DNA from: JAOUGY01 sp963785075 | GTDB taxonomy: Bacteria; Actinomycetota; Acidimicrobiia; Spongiisociales; ZC4RG35 | DNA length: 64,000 bases | Direction of reading: 5' to 3' | NCBI GenBank assembly: GCA_963785075.1 | Contig: CAWATW010000011.1 | Location: 65,166 to 129,165, forward strand | Shown here: positions 27,096-35,822 of the stretch, piece after piece | Position numbering within the stretch: position 1 is the stretch's first letter | Layout of the letters: the number at the start of each line of letters is the position of its first letter | Notes under the pieces: model-generated | Database searches by the model: none | Told to the model about the DNA's origin: nothing | The model's input: only the letters and a program-made list of their open reading frames with translations | Program-made: the position numbers and the translations under genes

Positions 27096-29203
27096 GTCCG
27101 CTCCCCCGACCCGGCTGCGAACACCCCCAGCGGGACCTCGAGAAACAGCGGACGCAATGTGGGCGGCGTCACCCCGGCGAGATCGACCCCTTCTTCCCGG
27201 TAGAGGCGGGCGATGTGCTCAGGGCAGTTCTTGCCGCAGCAGGCCCCCATGCACACCCGCAGCATGGCCTTCAGCTCATTGACATCGTGCACACCGGACC
27301 TGATGGCGCCACGGATCTCACCGGCGGTGACGTGCTCACACCGGCATACCACCACGTCGTCCTCGATCGGCAACGCAGGCACAGTCGCCTCGGTGAGGTC
27401 CTGAACCCTGATGCCGGCGATGCGGAGGGCGATGGCGGCCTCGGCCCGCAGCTGCACCAGCTTGGTTCGATGCTGACTCTGGCGGTCGAGCACCCGCACA
27501 ACCTCCACTCGCCCGAGAGGTTCTCCCCGGGAGTCCACGGCGGTGACCAACGAACCGGGTTCGACCACGAACTCGAACGGCACGGTCACCACCGGGCGTT
27601 GCGGGTCCTCCCGGCGATCCACCACGACGATGGCCTGGCCGGGACACATGGCGACGCAACGCATGCAGGCGGTGCAATCTCCGCCGGTGAATCGGGGAAC
27701 GCCCCTCAACGAGTCGCCCTCCAACCGGATCGCTCGCCTTCGGCAGACCGAGGCGCAAGGGTTGCACGGGATCTCCTGGGTGCAGCGCAGCACCGGGAAG
27801 ACCTCCCATCCCGGCTCGAGGGACTGGGGCGGGTGAACCCGGCCCGGCCGGTGTCGGAGTGCGACCAGCAGCTGGTTCCACTCATCCGGGACCGGCTCGG
27901 TGGGGCGCCCCAACGTCTCGAGCACCCGGTGCGCCACCAGGCGGCCATCGAAGGCGGCGGCAGAAGCCTCCGAGACCTGCCCCGCATCGCCCGCGGTGAA
28001 CACCGTCAGGCCACAGGCGCGAGCTTGCAGGGCGAGCTCGTCGAGGGGAGCCAGCCCGGCAGCGATCAGCAGGGCATCCACCTCGAGCGTGCGTTCGGTT
28101 CCCGGCACGGTTCTCAGGTCGCGATCGACCGCGGCGATGGTCACGGATTCCACCCGGTGCCGGCCATGAGCGGCGACCACGGTGTGCTGCAGGTGGATCG
28201 GCACACCCAGTCGCCGGAGCTTGTCGGCGTGGACTCGGTAGCCCCCCACCGCGGGTGCGACCTCCACCACCCCGACCACCTCGACCCCGGCCTGGAGGGC
28301 GTGGTAGGCGGCGATCAAGCCGACGTTTCCCGCACCCACCACCAGCAGTCGGTGGCACGGTCGAACCAGGTCGCGATTGGCCAGGGTCTGGAACGCCCCG
28401 GCCCCCACCACTCCCGGAAGCGTGTTCCCGGCGAAACACAACTGCCGCTCCCGGGCACCTGTGGCGACCAGCGTCACCTGCGGCTCGATCAGCCAGTAGC
28501 TGCCATTGCGGACCACACCGATCCGCTCGTCGGCGAACACCCCCACCGCCGTCGCAGACGTCCACAGGTCCACGGTGGGAAACTCGGCGAGACGGGCGGC
28601 CAGTCCGGAGGCGATCTCGGTGCCACGGGTGCCCGCCGAGGTCTGCTCACGCGACCCGAAGAACTTGTGGGTCTGCAGCACGAGCTTGCCGCCTGGGACC
28701 GCCTTGTCGTCGACGACGATCGTCTCCACGCCTGCAGCACCCAACTCGATGGCGGCCGCCATTCCGGCCGGCCCGGCCCCGATCACGAGCGCTTCGATCT
28801 CGAGCACCTCGGTGGGCCCGATCTCGACCTCGCCACCGTCCTCGGGGACCTCCGGCAGCTCATCGGCCGGATCGACTCGCATCCCCGGCCGGACCGGGGT
28901 CATGCAGGCCTTGACCGCCACTCCGTCGGCGATCACCACACACGATGCGCATTGACCGTTGGCGCAGAACAACCCGAGGGGCGCGCCGTCGCGCGGATGC
29001 CGGCCGAACACATCGATGCCGGCAGCGATCAGCGCCGATGAGATCACCTCGCCCGGGCGCGCCTCCAAGCGGCGCCCCATCCATTCCAACGTCATGCGTT
29101 GCTCGGGCGGTGGATCCTCGATGATCGGATGCCCGACGATCCTTCGACTGGCGACCGGCTTCATGCTCGTGAGTTCAGCCTCGCTCGCCACGGTCGAGGG
29201 CAC
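27092..29203 (-). CDS. Fused iron-sulfur/FAD subunit (HcnA-HcnB-like) of an amine dehydrogenase, with ferredoxin insert
   Basis: 703 residues, one intact frame. Order: a [2Fe-2S] ferredoxin domain (Cys 80, 85, 88, 100); a pyridine-nucleotide-disulfide-type FAD domain (VIGAGPAGMAAAIELG at about 140; second Rossmann VVGAGNVGLIAA at about 272); two ferredoxin-type Cys clusters at about 455-520 (CTQEIPCNPCASVC and CTACMRCVAMCPGQA); then a BFD-like [2Fe-2S] domain (VCRCEHVT...CMGACCGKNC). Classical HcnA and HcnB are separate and lack the middle ferredoxin. Electrons probably run from the FAD of the small subunit through these centres to a quinone or ferredoxin. The start is GTG 29203 or possibly ATG 29164. 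Confidence 0.85.
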   Translation of the reverse strand: MPSTVASEAELTSMKPVASRRIVGHPIIEDPPPEQRMTLEWMGRRLEARPGEVISSALIAAGIDVFGRHPRDGAPLGLFCANGQCASCVVIADGVAVKACMTPVRPGMRVDPADELPEVPEDGGEVEIGPTEVLEIEALVIGAGPAGMAAAIELGAAGVETIVVDDKAVPGGKLVLQTHKFFGSREQTSAGTRGTEIASGLAARLAEFPTVDLWTSATAVGVFADERIGVVRNGSYWLIEPQVTLVATGARERQLCFAGNTLPGVVGAGAFQTLANRDLVRPCHRLLVVGAGNVGLIAAYHALQAGVEVVGVVEVAPAVGGYRVHADKLRRLGVPIHLQHTVVAAHGRHRVESVTIAAVDRDLRTVPGTERTLEVDALLIAAGLAPLDELALQARACGLTVFTAGDAGQVSEASAAAFDGRLVAHRVLETLGRPTEPVPDEWNQLLVALRHRPGRVHPPQSLEPGWEVFPVLRCTQEIPCNPCASVCRRRAIRLEGDSLRGVPRFTGGDCTACMRCVAMCPGQAIVVVDRREDPQRPVVTVPFEFVVEPGSLVTAVDSRGEPLGRVEVVRVLDRQSQHRTKLVQLRAEAAIALRIAGIRVQDLTEATVPALPIEDDVVVCRCEHVTAGEIRGAIRSGVHDVNELKAMLRVCMGACCGKNCPEHIARLYREEGVDLAGVTPPTLRPLFLEVPLGVFAAGSGERT

Positions 29204-29251
29204 CAGGGAAGAAGGCCAGGAGATCGGTGGCAGATGACAGGAACCGGCCGA

Positions 29252-29775
29252 TCAGCGGGATTCGAGCTGTCCGACGAGCAGCGGAATCACCGTCTCCACG
29301 AATGACTCGACGAGCTCGGTCATGAGCCGGATGTCGATGATCGGGAACTCGGTCCGAACCCCATGCTCGTATCGGACCGTGCGGTGCGCCAGGACGTCGA
29401 TGGCCTGGGCGGCGTCCACATGACTCCGGCCACGTCCATCAGCCGCTTGGTGGACTCGATGCTCATCACGTAATCCGGGATCCCACCACTGTGGGTCACC
29501 AGGTCGCCGACCGTCAGGCTCTCGGGCAGCCGGGTGCCGTCGAGGAAGTCGGCGATACGCTCGTCCAGGGCCAGTCCATCGCCATCGACCGGAGCGAGCG
29601 TCGTGAGCTCGGCGAAGATGGCGCCGATACCGCCGATACGAATCGGAGTGTCGGGCGTGAGGCGACGCGCATTCGGGTCGGAGCCCCGACCGGAGTAGCG
29701 CACTCCCTCATCGTCGACGATGGCGACCCGCTCTTCGGGTGTGCGGATCCACCATCGGGCGCCGGGAGGTCTTGA
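29252..29775 (-). pseudogene. Serine beta-lactamase/esterase-family remnant
   Basis: Fragments read VAIVDDEGVRYSGRG, TPIRIGGIGAIFAELTTL, LTVGDLVTHSGGIPDYV, and after a frameshift near 29420 AIDVLAHRTVRYEHG and a C-terminus ending VETVIPLLVGQLESR. The VGDLVTHSGGIPDY block is typical of class C beta-lactamase/penicillin-binding esterases. The catalytic Ser-x-x-Lys (normally FRIGSxTK) reads IRIGGIGA, so the nucleophile and Lys are both gone. It lacks the C-terminal KTG part and is frameshifted. A decayed relic. Confidence 0.55.
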
Positions 29776-29809
29776 ACTGCGTGGGCTGGTCGATGAACAG
29801 GTCCGGAAC

Positions 29810-30034
29810 ATGCGTTCAACCGAAGGGTTTCCCGAGACCACCAATTGGTGGGCCGCTCGACGCCAGATCCCAACGCCACCGGGGGAGTACTGGGAGGACC
29901 TATCGTCGCACCGCCGCCAGCCGGTAGCAGAGGTGCAGACCGCCTGGGGGCTGTTCGCCCCGGCTGTGGATGCTGCATTTGCCGCCGGCGCGGCCGGCGC
30001 GACGGGAGCATTGGGCTCAGATGAGCGTGATTGA
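29810..30034 (+). CDS. 74-residue open frame of unknown function
   Basis: Opens at ATG 29810 inside the beta-lactamase relic and reads WWAARRQIPTPPGEYWEDLS, then VQTAWGLFAPAVDAAFAAGA, which looks protein-like at its C-terminal half. No ribosome site and no recognised domain. It ends 33 bp before the winged-helix gene. It may be the tail of a gene whose 5' part is lost. Confidence 0.25.
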   Translation: MRSTEGFPETTNWWAARRQIPTPPGEYWEDLSSHRRQPVAEVQTAWGLFAPAVDAAFAAGAAGATGALGSDERD

Positions 30035-30067
30035 ACTGTGTCCGAGGCTCTCGATGGGAGGTGGGTG

Positions 30068-30777
30068 ATGAGCAGGCATCAAGAGTGGAAGATGATCCAT
30101 CTGTTGTACCTGTATGCCAGGCGTGGCGATGACGGACAGCGACGGGTGTTGACCGAACTGGAGTTGACCAAGGCTGGTGTCCACTGCGACGTGGACACTT
30201 GGGCACCGATGGAGAACGCCGGGATCCTGACCCGGGATGTGCCGGGTTCGAGCTGGCACCTCCCGTCGCCGAAGTGATTCGTAGGTTCACGGTCGCCAAA
30301 GGACCTGGCGAAGGAGCCGACGTTCGTATCGACTATCCCGAGGTGTTCGTGGTGATGCCGTTCGGTGAGTCGTGGTCAGAAACGGTGTTCCGGGACATGT
30401 TGGTGCCTGGGATCGAGAGCGCCGGATTCACCGTGACGCGGGGTGACTCGATCGTGCGGGTGGGGGATCTGGGAACCAACGTGTGGAAGAGCATCGCCCG
30501 GGCGGGTGTGATCGTGGCCGAGGTTTCGGTTCCCAACCCGAACGTGTATTACGAGATTGGGTTGGCGGACGCTTTGGGCAAGGACATCTTGTTGTTCAAA
30601 CAAGAAGACGCCACCCTCCCCGCCGACTTCTGTGGTGAGCACTACTACACCTATGCGTTGAGCGACCTGACGGCAGGAGGCGGCATGCTGACAACCGAGC
30701 TACAGAAGTGGGCTGATCATGAAGACCACCAGCCGTTCGGAGTCAAGGCGCTCGCCGACCGCAGCGCCGCACCCTGA
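30068..30777 (+). CDS. Winged-helix protein with nucleoside-deoxyribosyltransferase-like effector domain, one frameshift
   Basis: About 236 residues from ATG 30068 (GAGGTGG upstream). Residues 1-65 are a small winged helix (KMIHLLYLYARRGDDGQRRV, GILTRDVPGSSWHLP). A missing base near 30262 then shifts the frame. Residues about 90-220 are a NDT/TIR-like Rossmann domain: VFVVMPFGESWS, the GDSIVRVGDLGTNVWKSIAR segment, VIVAEVSVPNPNVYYEIGLA with the Glu that is catalytic in nucleoside 2-deoxyribosyltransferases, and DILLFKQED. The family includes effectors in stress and anti-phage systems, probably acting on nucleotides or NAD-like molecules. No cyclase, sensor or nuclease partner is adjacent. Confidence 0.65.
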
Positions 30778-30972
30778 CAAGCCAGGCAGCATCGACCAGC
30801 GGGACGGTCCGCCCCAGGCAGGTACGAGCGCGGAGGAGCGGCACACATTGGCACACGTGATCCAGCGCTCTTGTCATGGCCACAATGGAATAGCCTGGAT
30901 AGGAGATGTTTCAGCGATCATGCGTGCCATGGCAGGCCAGCGTGTTCGCCCGAGAAGTTCGGACCGGTTCGC

Positions 30973-31395
30973 CTAGTTCAGCGGCTCGCAGTATTCGTGG
31001 TCAGCGCCTCCGAACGTGGCTGCCACGCACGCCCTCTCCGGCAGCCCGTACTCTTCGAAGGCATCCTGGTATTGCCGTGGATTGTTTCCGCACCCCTCTG
31101 TCGTCTGGAAGATGTCGCCGACGTGGAGGAAGCCATCACCTGCCGCCCTGATTTCGGTGGCACAGAGACCACCTCCGTCTCGGGCCAGATGAGCCTGCCG
31201 GATGTGCTTTCAACATCGCCCTCAGGGACAGGACCAAAGTCCACAACCATGAAAACAGAGTGGACGCCCTGACCTGCATCATCGAGGGTGATCCCCCCAT
31301 TCCACCGGAGAACCGCTTTCCACGGGCGAGGCGCTGTCACCGCATCCGGCTACAAGCAGCGACAACGTGATACCCAAGGGGAGGAATCGGCGCAC
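30973..31395 (-). CDS. Lipoprotein hidden by frameshifts
   Basis: The start GTG 31395 has a strong AGGAGGT site. The N-terminus VRRFLPLGITLSLLVAGC is a lipoprotein signal with lipobox LVAGC. A six-G run near 31308 breaks the frame. The next frame reads GGITLDDAGQGVHSVFMVVD and SGRLIWPETEVVSVPPKSGR. After another shift near 31130, GDGFLHVGDIFQTTEGCGNN continues to CVAATFGGADHEYCEPLN and a TAG at 30973. The total is 3n. I do not recognise the family. It is probably a small extracytoplasmic protein with disulfides (four Cys in the mature part). Confidence 0.5.
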
Positions 31396-31603
31396 TATTC
31401 TACCTCCTTCTGCGCCACGATCAACGTACCCACCAGACGCGACCACAGACCAGAGGACTCGGACTCAACAGGGGCGTGGAAATGACACACAGGGCCCGAC
31501 ATGACCTATGCCCTAGAGGTAGTCCGCAACGGGATCGTTGGCGCGGGTTCCGCCACGGGGTCGTTTACATCTGGATGATTCTCCCAGTTGATTTGGGAGG
31601 ATC

Positions 31604-32133
31604 GTGTGGACGGGTTCGGCTTCGGAGATCGAGCGTCGGGTCGAGGCGGTGAGACTGGTCCGAGATGCCGGTATGCCGGTCGCTGATGCGGCTGGGGCGG
31701 TTGGCCGGTCCCGTCAATGGCTATCGAAATGGCTCGCTCGTGACCGGGCCGGCGAACCTCTGGAGGATCGGTCTCGAGCGTCGGCGACGTCATTCCAGCC
31801 GTTTGACCCGTCGGTCGTCGAGCTGGTGATCGGGTACCGGGATCGTCTTGAGAACGATCCGATCTCGTCGATCGGCGGGTTAGCGATCCTGGCTGCGATG
31901 GAACGTGACCGGGTGACGCCGTTGCCGTCGATCCGGACGATCAACGGATCATCACCGATCAGGCCCGGTCACGGGCTCGAACCAGGAAACGTTCCCGGTC
32001 CACGATTCCGGTGCTGCCACTCCCCAAAGTGGGGTGTATTGCAGAGATTGCCAGCGAACGCTGCCTGGGGGACAACCCGATCACCGGCCCACCGCCGAGT
32101 CCACCCAATTCTGAAACCGAAATCTGCGGTTGA
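31604..32133 (+). pseudogene. IS481/IS3-like transposase, helix-turn-helix part only
   Basis: Starts at GTG 31604 with TGGGAGG upstream. Residues about 8-60 are the transposase helix-turn-helix (EIERRVEAVRLVRDAGMPVA, then DAAGAVGRSRQWLSKWLARD). A second helix-rich part follows (IGYRDRLENDPISSIGGLAI). A frameshift occurs near 31950, after which the frame reads KRSRSTIPVLPLPKVGCIAE and stops at 32133. The DDE catalytic domain is absent, so the element is truncated and inactive. Terminal repeats could not be defined. Confidence 0.6.
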
Positions 32134-32236
32134 CGCTGAGCGTCAAATCCTCGGTTCGGAACGAGGGCGATCTGCCACACGCCGCCGATAACCCTTCGCC
32201 CAATGAGCTGTCGACCTCACCGACGACCAGAGAGCC

Positions 32237-32395
32237 ATGCTCGCCGCCAACGCCACCCATCCGACCGTGCCCGAGCATCTGGAGCCCATGCTCGATGAGT
32301 TGCGCCGCTGGGGTTGGGCGATGCCGACCACGCTGGAGCTGACCGGGACAGGGCGGCGGCATGTCGAGAACGCAAGGCCAGGCCTGCTCGGGTAG
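32237..32395 (+). pseudogene. C-terminal fragment of an unknown protein
   Basis: 52 residues reading AANATHPTVPEHLEPMLDEL, then RRWGWAMPTTLELTGTGRRH, and stopping at 32395. The upstream in-frame sequence DLTDDQRAM also looks coding, but no start is found. It may be the end of a small DNA-binding-type protein. It stops inside the left arm of the large hairpin. Confidence 0.3.
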
Positions 32396-32474
32396 CGGTC
32401 GGGGTCTGGCGTTTCTTCCTAGGAGATCTTCTTCTTCCTATTAGGAAGAAACGCCGACGCCCTGAGGACCGCTA
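32393..32474. repeat. Long imperfect inverted repeat beside the ISL3 transposase end
   Basis: TAGCGGTC at 32393-32400 pairs with GACCGCTA at 32467-32474. Inside it, GGCGTTTCTTCCTA (32408-32421) pairs perfectly with TAGGAAGAAACGCC (32442-32455). The two paired parts are separated by slightly unequal arms (7 versus 11 bases). It lies between two converging genes, 17 bp past the transposase stop. It could be a bidirectional terminator or a folded transposon end. Confidence 0.75.
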
Positions 32475-32491
32475 ATCGGGCACTCCGCGAT

Positions 32492-33025
32492 CTAGCGGGG
32501 TGTGACGGTTGCGAGTAGGTCCCAGTTCGGTCTCCCGGCGTAGAGCAGGGCTCGGATCCGGTAGTTCCGAAAGTTGGTGATCCCGAACGCCACCCGCTTG
32601 ATCCTTTTCACGAGGTTGTTGACCGCTTCGGTGGGCCCGTTCGACACTCGGGCGCGGTGCCAGGCGGCGATCTGTTGTCGCCACCTGCGGATGGTGCGGC
32701 CGAGTGATCGGACTTCGACGGGCATCGACGTGTCTGTGAGGTCGTCGATGAGCTGGTCGACGGAGGCTTCTGCGAGTTCGTGGTCGTCGAAGTGGTAGAT
32801 CGATCGGATCGTCTCCTTGCATTGCCAGGTCATCTGCACCTCACCCCTGGGGTCGCCGGCCTTGAGCAGCCCGGTGTGCTTGTCGTTGCCGGCTTCGTCG
32901 AGCCGTTCGTGCGCTTTGGTCGACAGCCGGCGGCCCCGGTACAGGGGGTCGGACTTGCGGCCCCTGTGCCCCAACGTTTCGTTCTGAACCCGCCGCCGGC
33001 ACTCGTCGAGTTTGGAGTTGGCCAG
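32492..33025 (-). pseudogene. ISL3-family transposase, 3' exon (C-terminal part)
   Basis: Reads LANSKLDECRRRVQNETLGH directly from the intron boundary, then KSDPLYRGRRLSTKAHERLD, TIRRWRQQIAAWHRARVSNG (the conserved catalytic-Glu region including GPTEAVNNLVKRIKR) and a normal C-terminus. This is the second half of an ISL3/IS204-type DDE transposase. Its first half is at 35183-35463 on the same strand, and the 2157-bp gap is the group II intron. The joined sequence FHLVK-LANSKLDECRRR follows the family consensus without a break. Confidence 0.8.
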
Positions 33026-35182
33026 GTGAGATCGGCCCGGAGCGCCCTGTCAGCGTTTCTGCTGGTGGGTTTCTCCGGGCCGTCTCCCGAACCGGACGTG
33101 CGACTTCCACCGCATCCGGCTCTCCACGGGTTCACGCCGACGGTCGGGTGACGGTGCTGGTGTGCGCCCAGGGTGTCGGGATCTTCGCACCGCGGTAGCG
33201 GTAGCGGGTGATCGGCACTGTTCCGCAGTTGAACAGTGAGACACCGTCGCGTTCTGGCCACCAGTTGTTGGCCAGGTAGCGACGTTTCAGCTGCTTCCAG
33301 GCGGCTCGGCTGTGTTCGCGTCGAAGCCAGTGCACGATCCGTTCCCAGGTGAACTGGTGCAGGTGTGAGAAGGTTCGACTCGACACGCCGTGCCGGAAGT
33401 AGTTGGTCCAGCCCCGCAACACCTGGTTGATGCGGCGGAGCAGTTCGGACAGGGACTGGTTCGTGCCCATTCGGGTGATCGCTTTCACTTTGGCCAGGAT
33501 CGAAGCCAACGACTTCTTTGATGGCCAGGTGTAGACGTATCGACGGTTCGAGCCTTGTTGGCGTTGCCGCTGGATGCGGAATCCCAAGAACTCGAACCCC
33601 TGGTCGATGTGGACGGTCATCGTCTTGGCCTCTGACAGGCGGAGACCTATCGGAGCCAACGCTGCTGCCACTTGATCCCGCAGGTCCTCGGCGTGAGCCT
33701 CGGTGCCCGCCACCATGACCACGAAGTCGTCGGCGTACCGGACAAGCCGGTACGTGGCGTGTCCGTGGTTGCGGCGGGTTGCCCGCTGGGTTCGGGTGGC
33801 CATGTCACGCTGCCACGCCTCGACGAAATAGTCGTCGAGAACCGACAGGGCGATGTTGGCCAGCAGCGGCGACAGGATGCCGCCCTGAGGGGTGCCCATC
33901 TTGGTGTCCCTGGTGACCTGGTCCTCTGAGAGGACACCGGCGCACAGGAACGCTTTGATCAACCTCAACACGCGTTTGTCTCCGATCCGATCCCGGATCC
34001 GGTCCATCAGGGCCGGATGTGAGATCTCGTCGAAGCACGCTTCGATGTCACCTTCCAGCACCCACTCCTAACGGTTGGATGCCAGCATGTGAATCTCGGC
34101 GATGGCGTCATGCGGTCGACGATTGGGACGGAACCCGTATGAGCACGGGTGGAAGTCCGCTTCGAAGATGGGTTCGAGGACCAGCTTCACGCTGGCTTGC
34201 ACGATCCGATCCCGATAGGCGGGGATGCCCAGCCGTCGGAGCTTGCCCGACGGTTTGGGGATCATCCTCTCTCTGACGGGCAACGGTTCGAAACTGCCGG
34301 CTTTGAGCTCGGCTCGCAGCTCGGTCAGCATCTTGTCGGCTGAGACGATCGAGCGTGGAACCACGCCGTCGACCCCAGCCGTTCGTGCTCCCCGATTCCC
34401 CTGGGACTCGATCCCATGCCAGCACAAGGAAGGCGGGATCGGTGACCAGGTTGAACAGGTCGTCGAACCGACGATCAGCATCGTCGATCGACCATTGGTG
34501 CAGTTTGGTTTGGATACCCAGTACCCGGGTCTTTGCCTCGTCGAGGCTCGGCCACGGTGCGCCAGTATTCACCAGCGTCCTCCCGGCGTTCCATCACAAC
34601 AACTGCGAACTCGCTGGGTCCCTTCGCCATGTGGACGGCTTTCCCGTCCTCGGACTACTACGGACCCTCCGCCCCGTCCCGGAGCCGTCAGCCGACGGTG
34701 AGCCTGCCCGCCGACCAGCCGGATGCTGGCCGGGAAGGGCGACCCCGAGACGGTTCCCACGTTCACTGCATGCCGGTCGGCAGGATCGGCGCCCAGCTTT
34801 TCCGCTACAGCCTCGCCATCACCGAACCCGCAGCACCGCGGTGATGGCCTCCCCACCGACATCAATAGTCGGTTTCGGAGTCGCAGACCACTGCAAGGCT
34901 GATCTGCGCGGACTGTTGCCCGGCCCACATCCGCCAGGTTCGAGCCGGTTCCACCCTTGAGCGGATTCAACCACTGGTTCACTTCCGTTACACCTCTCTG
35001 CCTCGCTTGCCGGGCACGCTGCCATCTGGCAGTACTGACACGCCCCGGCTTTGTCACCGCTGCTTCCCGTCCTCACCCGCACCTCCGGGATCAGACTGCG
35101 GTCAGCTTCACCGATCTGCTGCGACAGACCAGCAGGGCGGGCCTCTCACCCACCCCTGCACACACAGCGCCTCGTGGCGCAC
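33026..35182 (-). mobile_element. Group II intron inserted in an ISL3 transposase gene
   Basis: On the minus strand the element begins GTGCG (35182-35178), the bacterial group II 5' consensus, and ends CTCAC (33030-33026), where the 3' exon CTGGCCAACTCC restores the transposase frame. Length 2157 bp, usual for an ORF-carrying intron. It encodes a reverse transcriptase/maturase (33132-34572) about 610 bp from the 5' end, as expected for domain IV. Ribozyme domains V and VI should lie in 33026-33130; I have not folded them. Confidence 0.8.
33132..34572 (-). pseudogene. Group II intron reverse transcriptase/maturase (LtrA-type), broken
   Basis: About 480 residues in total. RT blocks are recognisable: the N-terminal GARTAGVDGVVPRS, then RERMIPKPSGKLRRLGIPAY, FHPCSYGFRPNRRPHDAIAE, VLEGDIEACFDEISH, MGTPQGGILSPLLANIALS, the catalytic RYADDFVVM and FLGFRI. 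A maturase X domain follows (SSRTFSHLHQFTWERIVHWL), and no endonuclease domain is apparent. A frameshift occurs near 34405, and an in-frame TAG at 34068-34070 replaces a residue between HMLASNR and EWVLEGD. If real, these make the protein inactive, so the intron could splice or move only with help in trans. Confidence 0.8.
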
Positions 35183-35463
35183 CTTGACGAGATGGAACGG
35201 ATCAGCGACCTGGACGGCGTCACCAAGCATGGTGTCGAACGCTCTGCGGTAGGCGCCGGACAGGTCCAACGTCGCCCACCGAACCCCGGCCCGCCACTCG
35301 GGTGTCCGATCTTCGAGCCACTTGATAGGTCCGGCAGCGGTGCGGCCCGCCACGACATCGAGCAGCTGCCCGGCTTCGACGTCGACGATCTGAGTCGTCC
35401 AATGCTGCCGTCGCCTTTCCCCGAGGCGACACCGCAGCGTCTCATCCAACCCGAGCGCCATTG
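35183..35463 (-). pseudogene. ISL3-family transposase, 5' exon (N-terminus truncated)
   Basis: From the intron 5' boundary backwards the frame reads DAVQVADPFHLVK, ATLDLSGAYRRAFDTMLGD, WTTQIVDVEAGQLLDVVAGR and ALGLDETLRCRLGERRRQ. This is the middle of an ISL3 transposase, with the first catalytic Asp in ATLDLSGAY. The family's N-terminal zinc-ribbon and helix-turn-helix (about 150 residues) are missing. At about 35455-35463 the homology switches to the plus-strand S-layer-homology fragment. The transposase was thus truncated by recombination or deletion here. Confidence 0.75.
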
Positions 35464-35660
35464 AGAAGCTGGCGACGGCCGACGTCACCAAGGGGTGCAA
35501 TCCGCCTGACAACACTCAGTTCTGTCCGGACAACCCGGTCACTAGAGCGGAGATGGCCACCTTCCTCGGCCGCGCCCTGAATCTGACGCCCAACGTACCG
35601 CCATCCACCACAACCACAGCTGTAGTGCCTCCGCTGTCGACTTCCAGCCAACCCGGATGA
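35454..35660 (+). pseudogene. C-terminal fragment of an S-layer-homology (SLH-like) protein
   Basis: Reads AIEKLATADVTKGCNPPDNT, then QFCPDNPVTRAEMATFLGRA, then a Pro/Thr-rich tail ending TSSQPG at the TGA at 35658. The GCNPPxNxxFCPDxxVTRxxMAxFLxRAL pattern is the same as the three repeats in the intact gene at 42375-43961, so this is a paralogue of that protein. Its 5' part is gone, replaced by the IS transposase, and no start is present. Confidence 0.7.
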
Positions 35661-35822
35661 CTCGATCAACTGCTTGGACTTAGACGATGGGGCGCCGCTC
35701 AAGAACGGGGTTCGACACCTGCTTCCCCTGTTCCAGGGACACCGGGCCGATAGCGCGGCGACACGGTGGCGGCTCCCCTCTAGTCGAGACGCCCGAAGAC
35801 CCCTCGAATCACACGACAGAAC

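Noticed and set aside
26669..29041. 790-codon open frame on the plus strand
   Set aside because: It is antisense to the intact HcnAB/HcnC-like genes, has Arg/His/Pro-rich shadow composition and no ribosome site or motif.
25944..29203. Calling these genes hcnABC (cyanide synthesis)
   Set aside because: The subunit build is shared with octopine/nopaline oxidases and proline/hydroxyproline dehydrogenases. No residue visible here settles the substrate.
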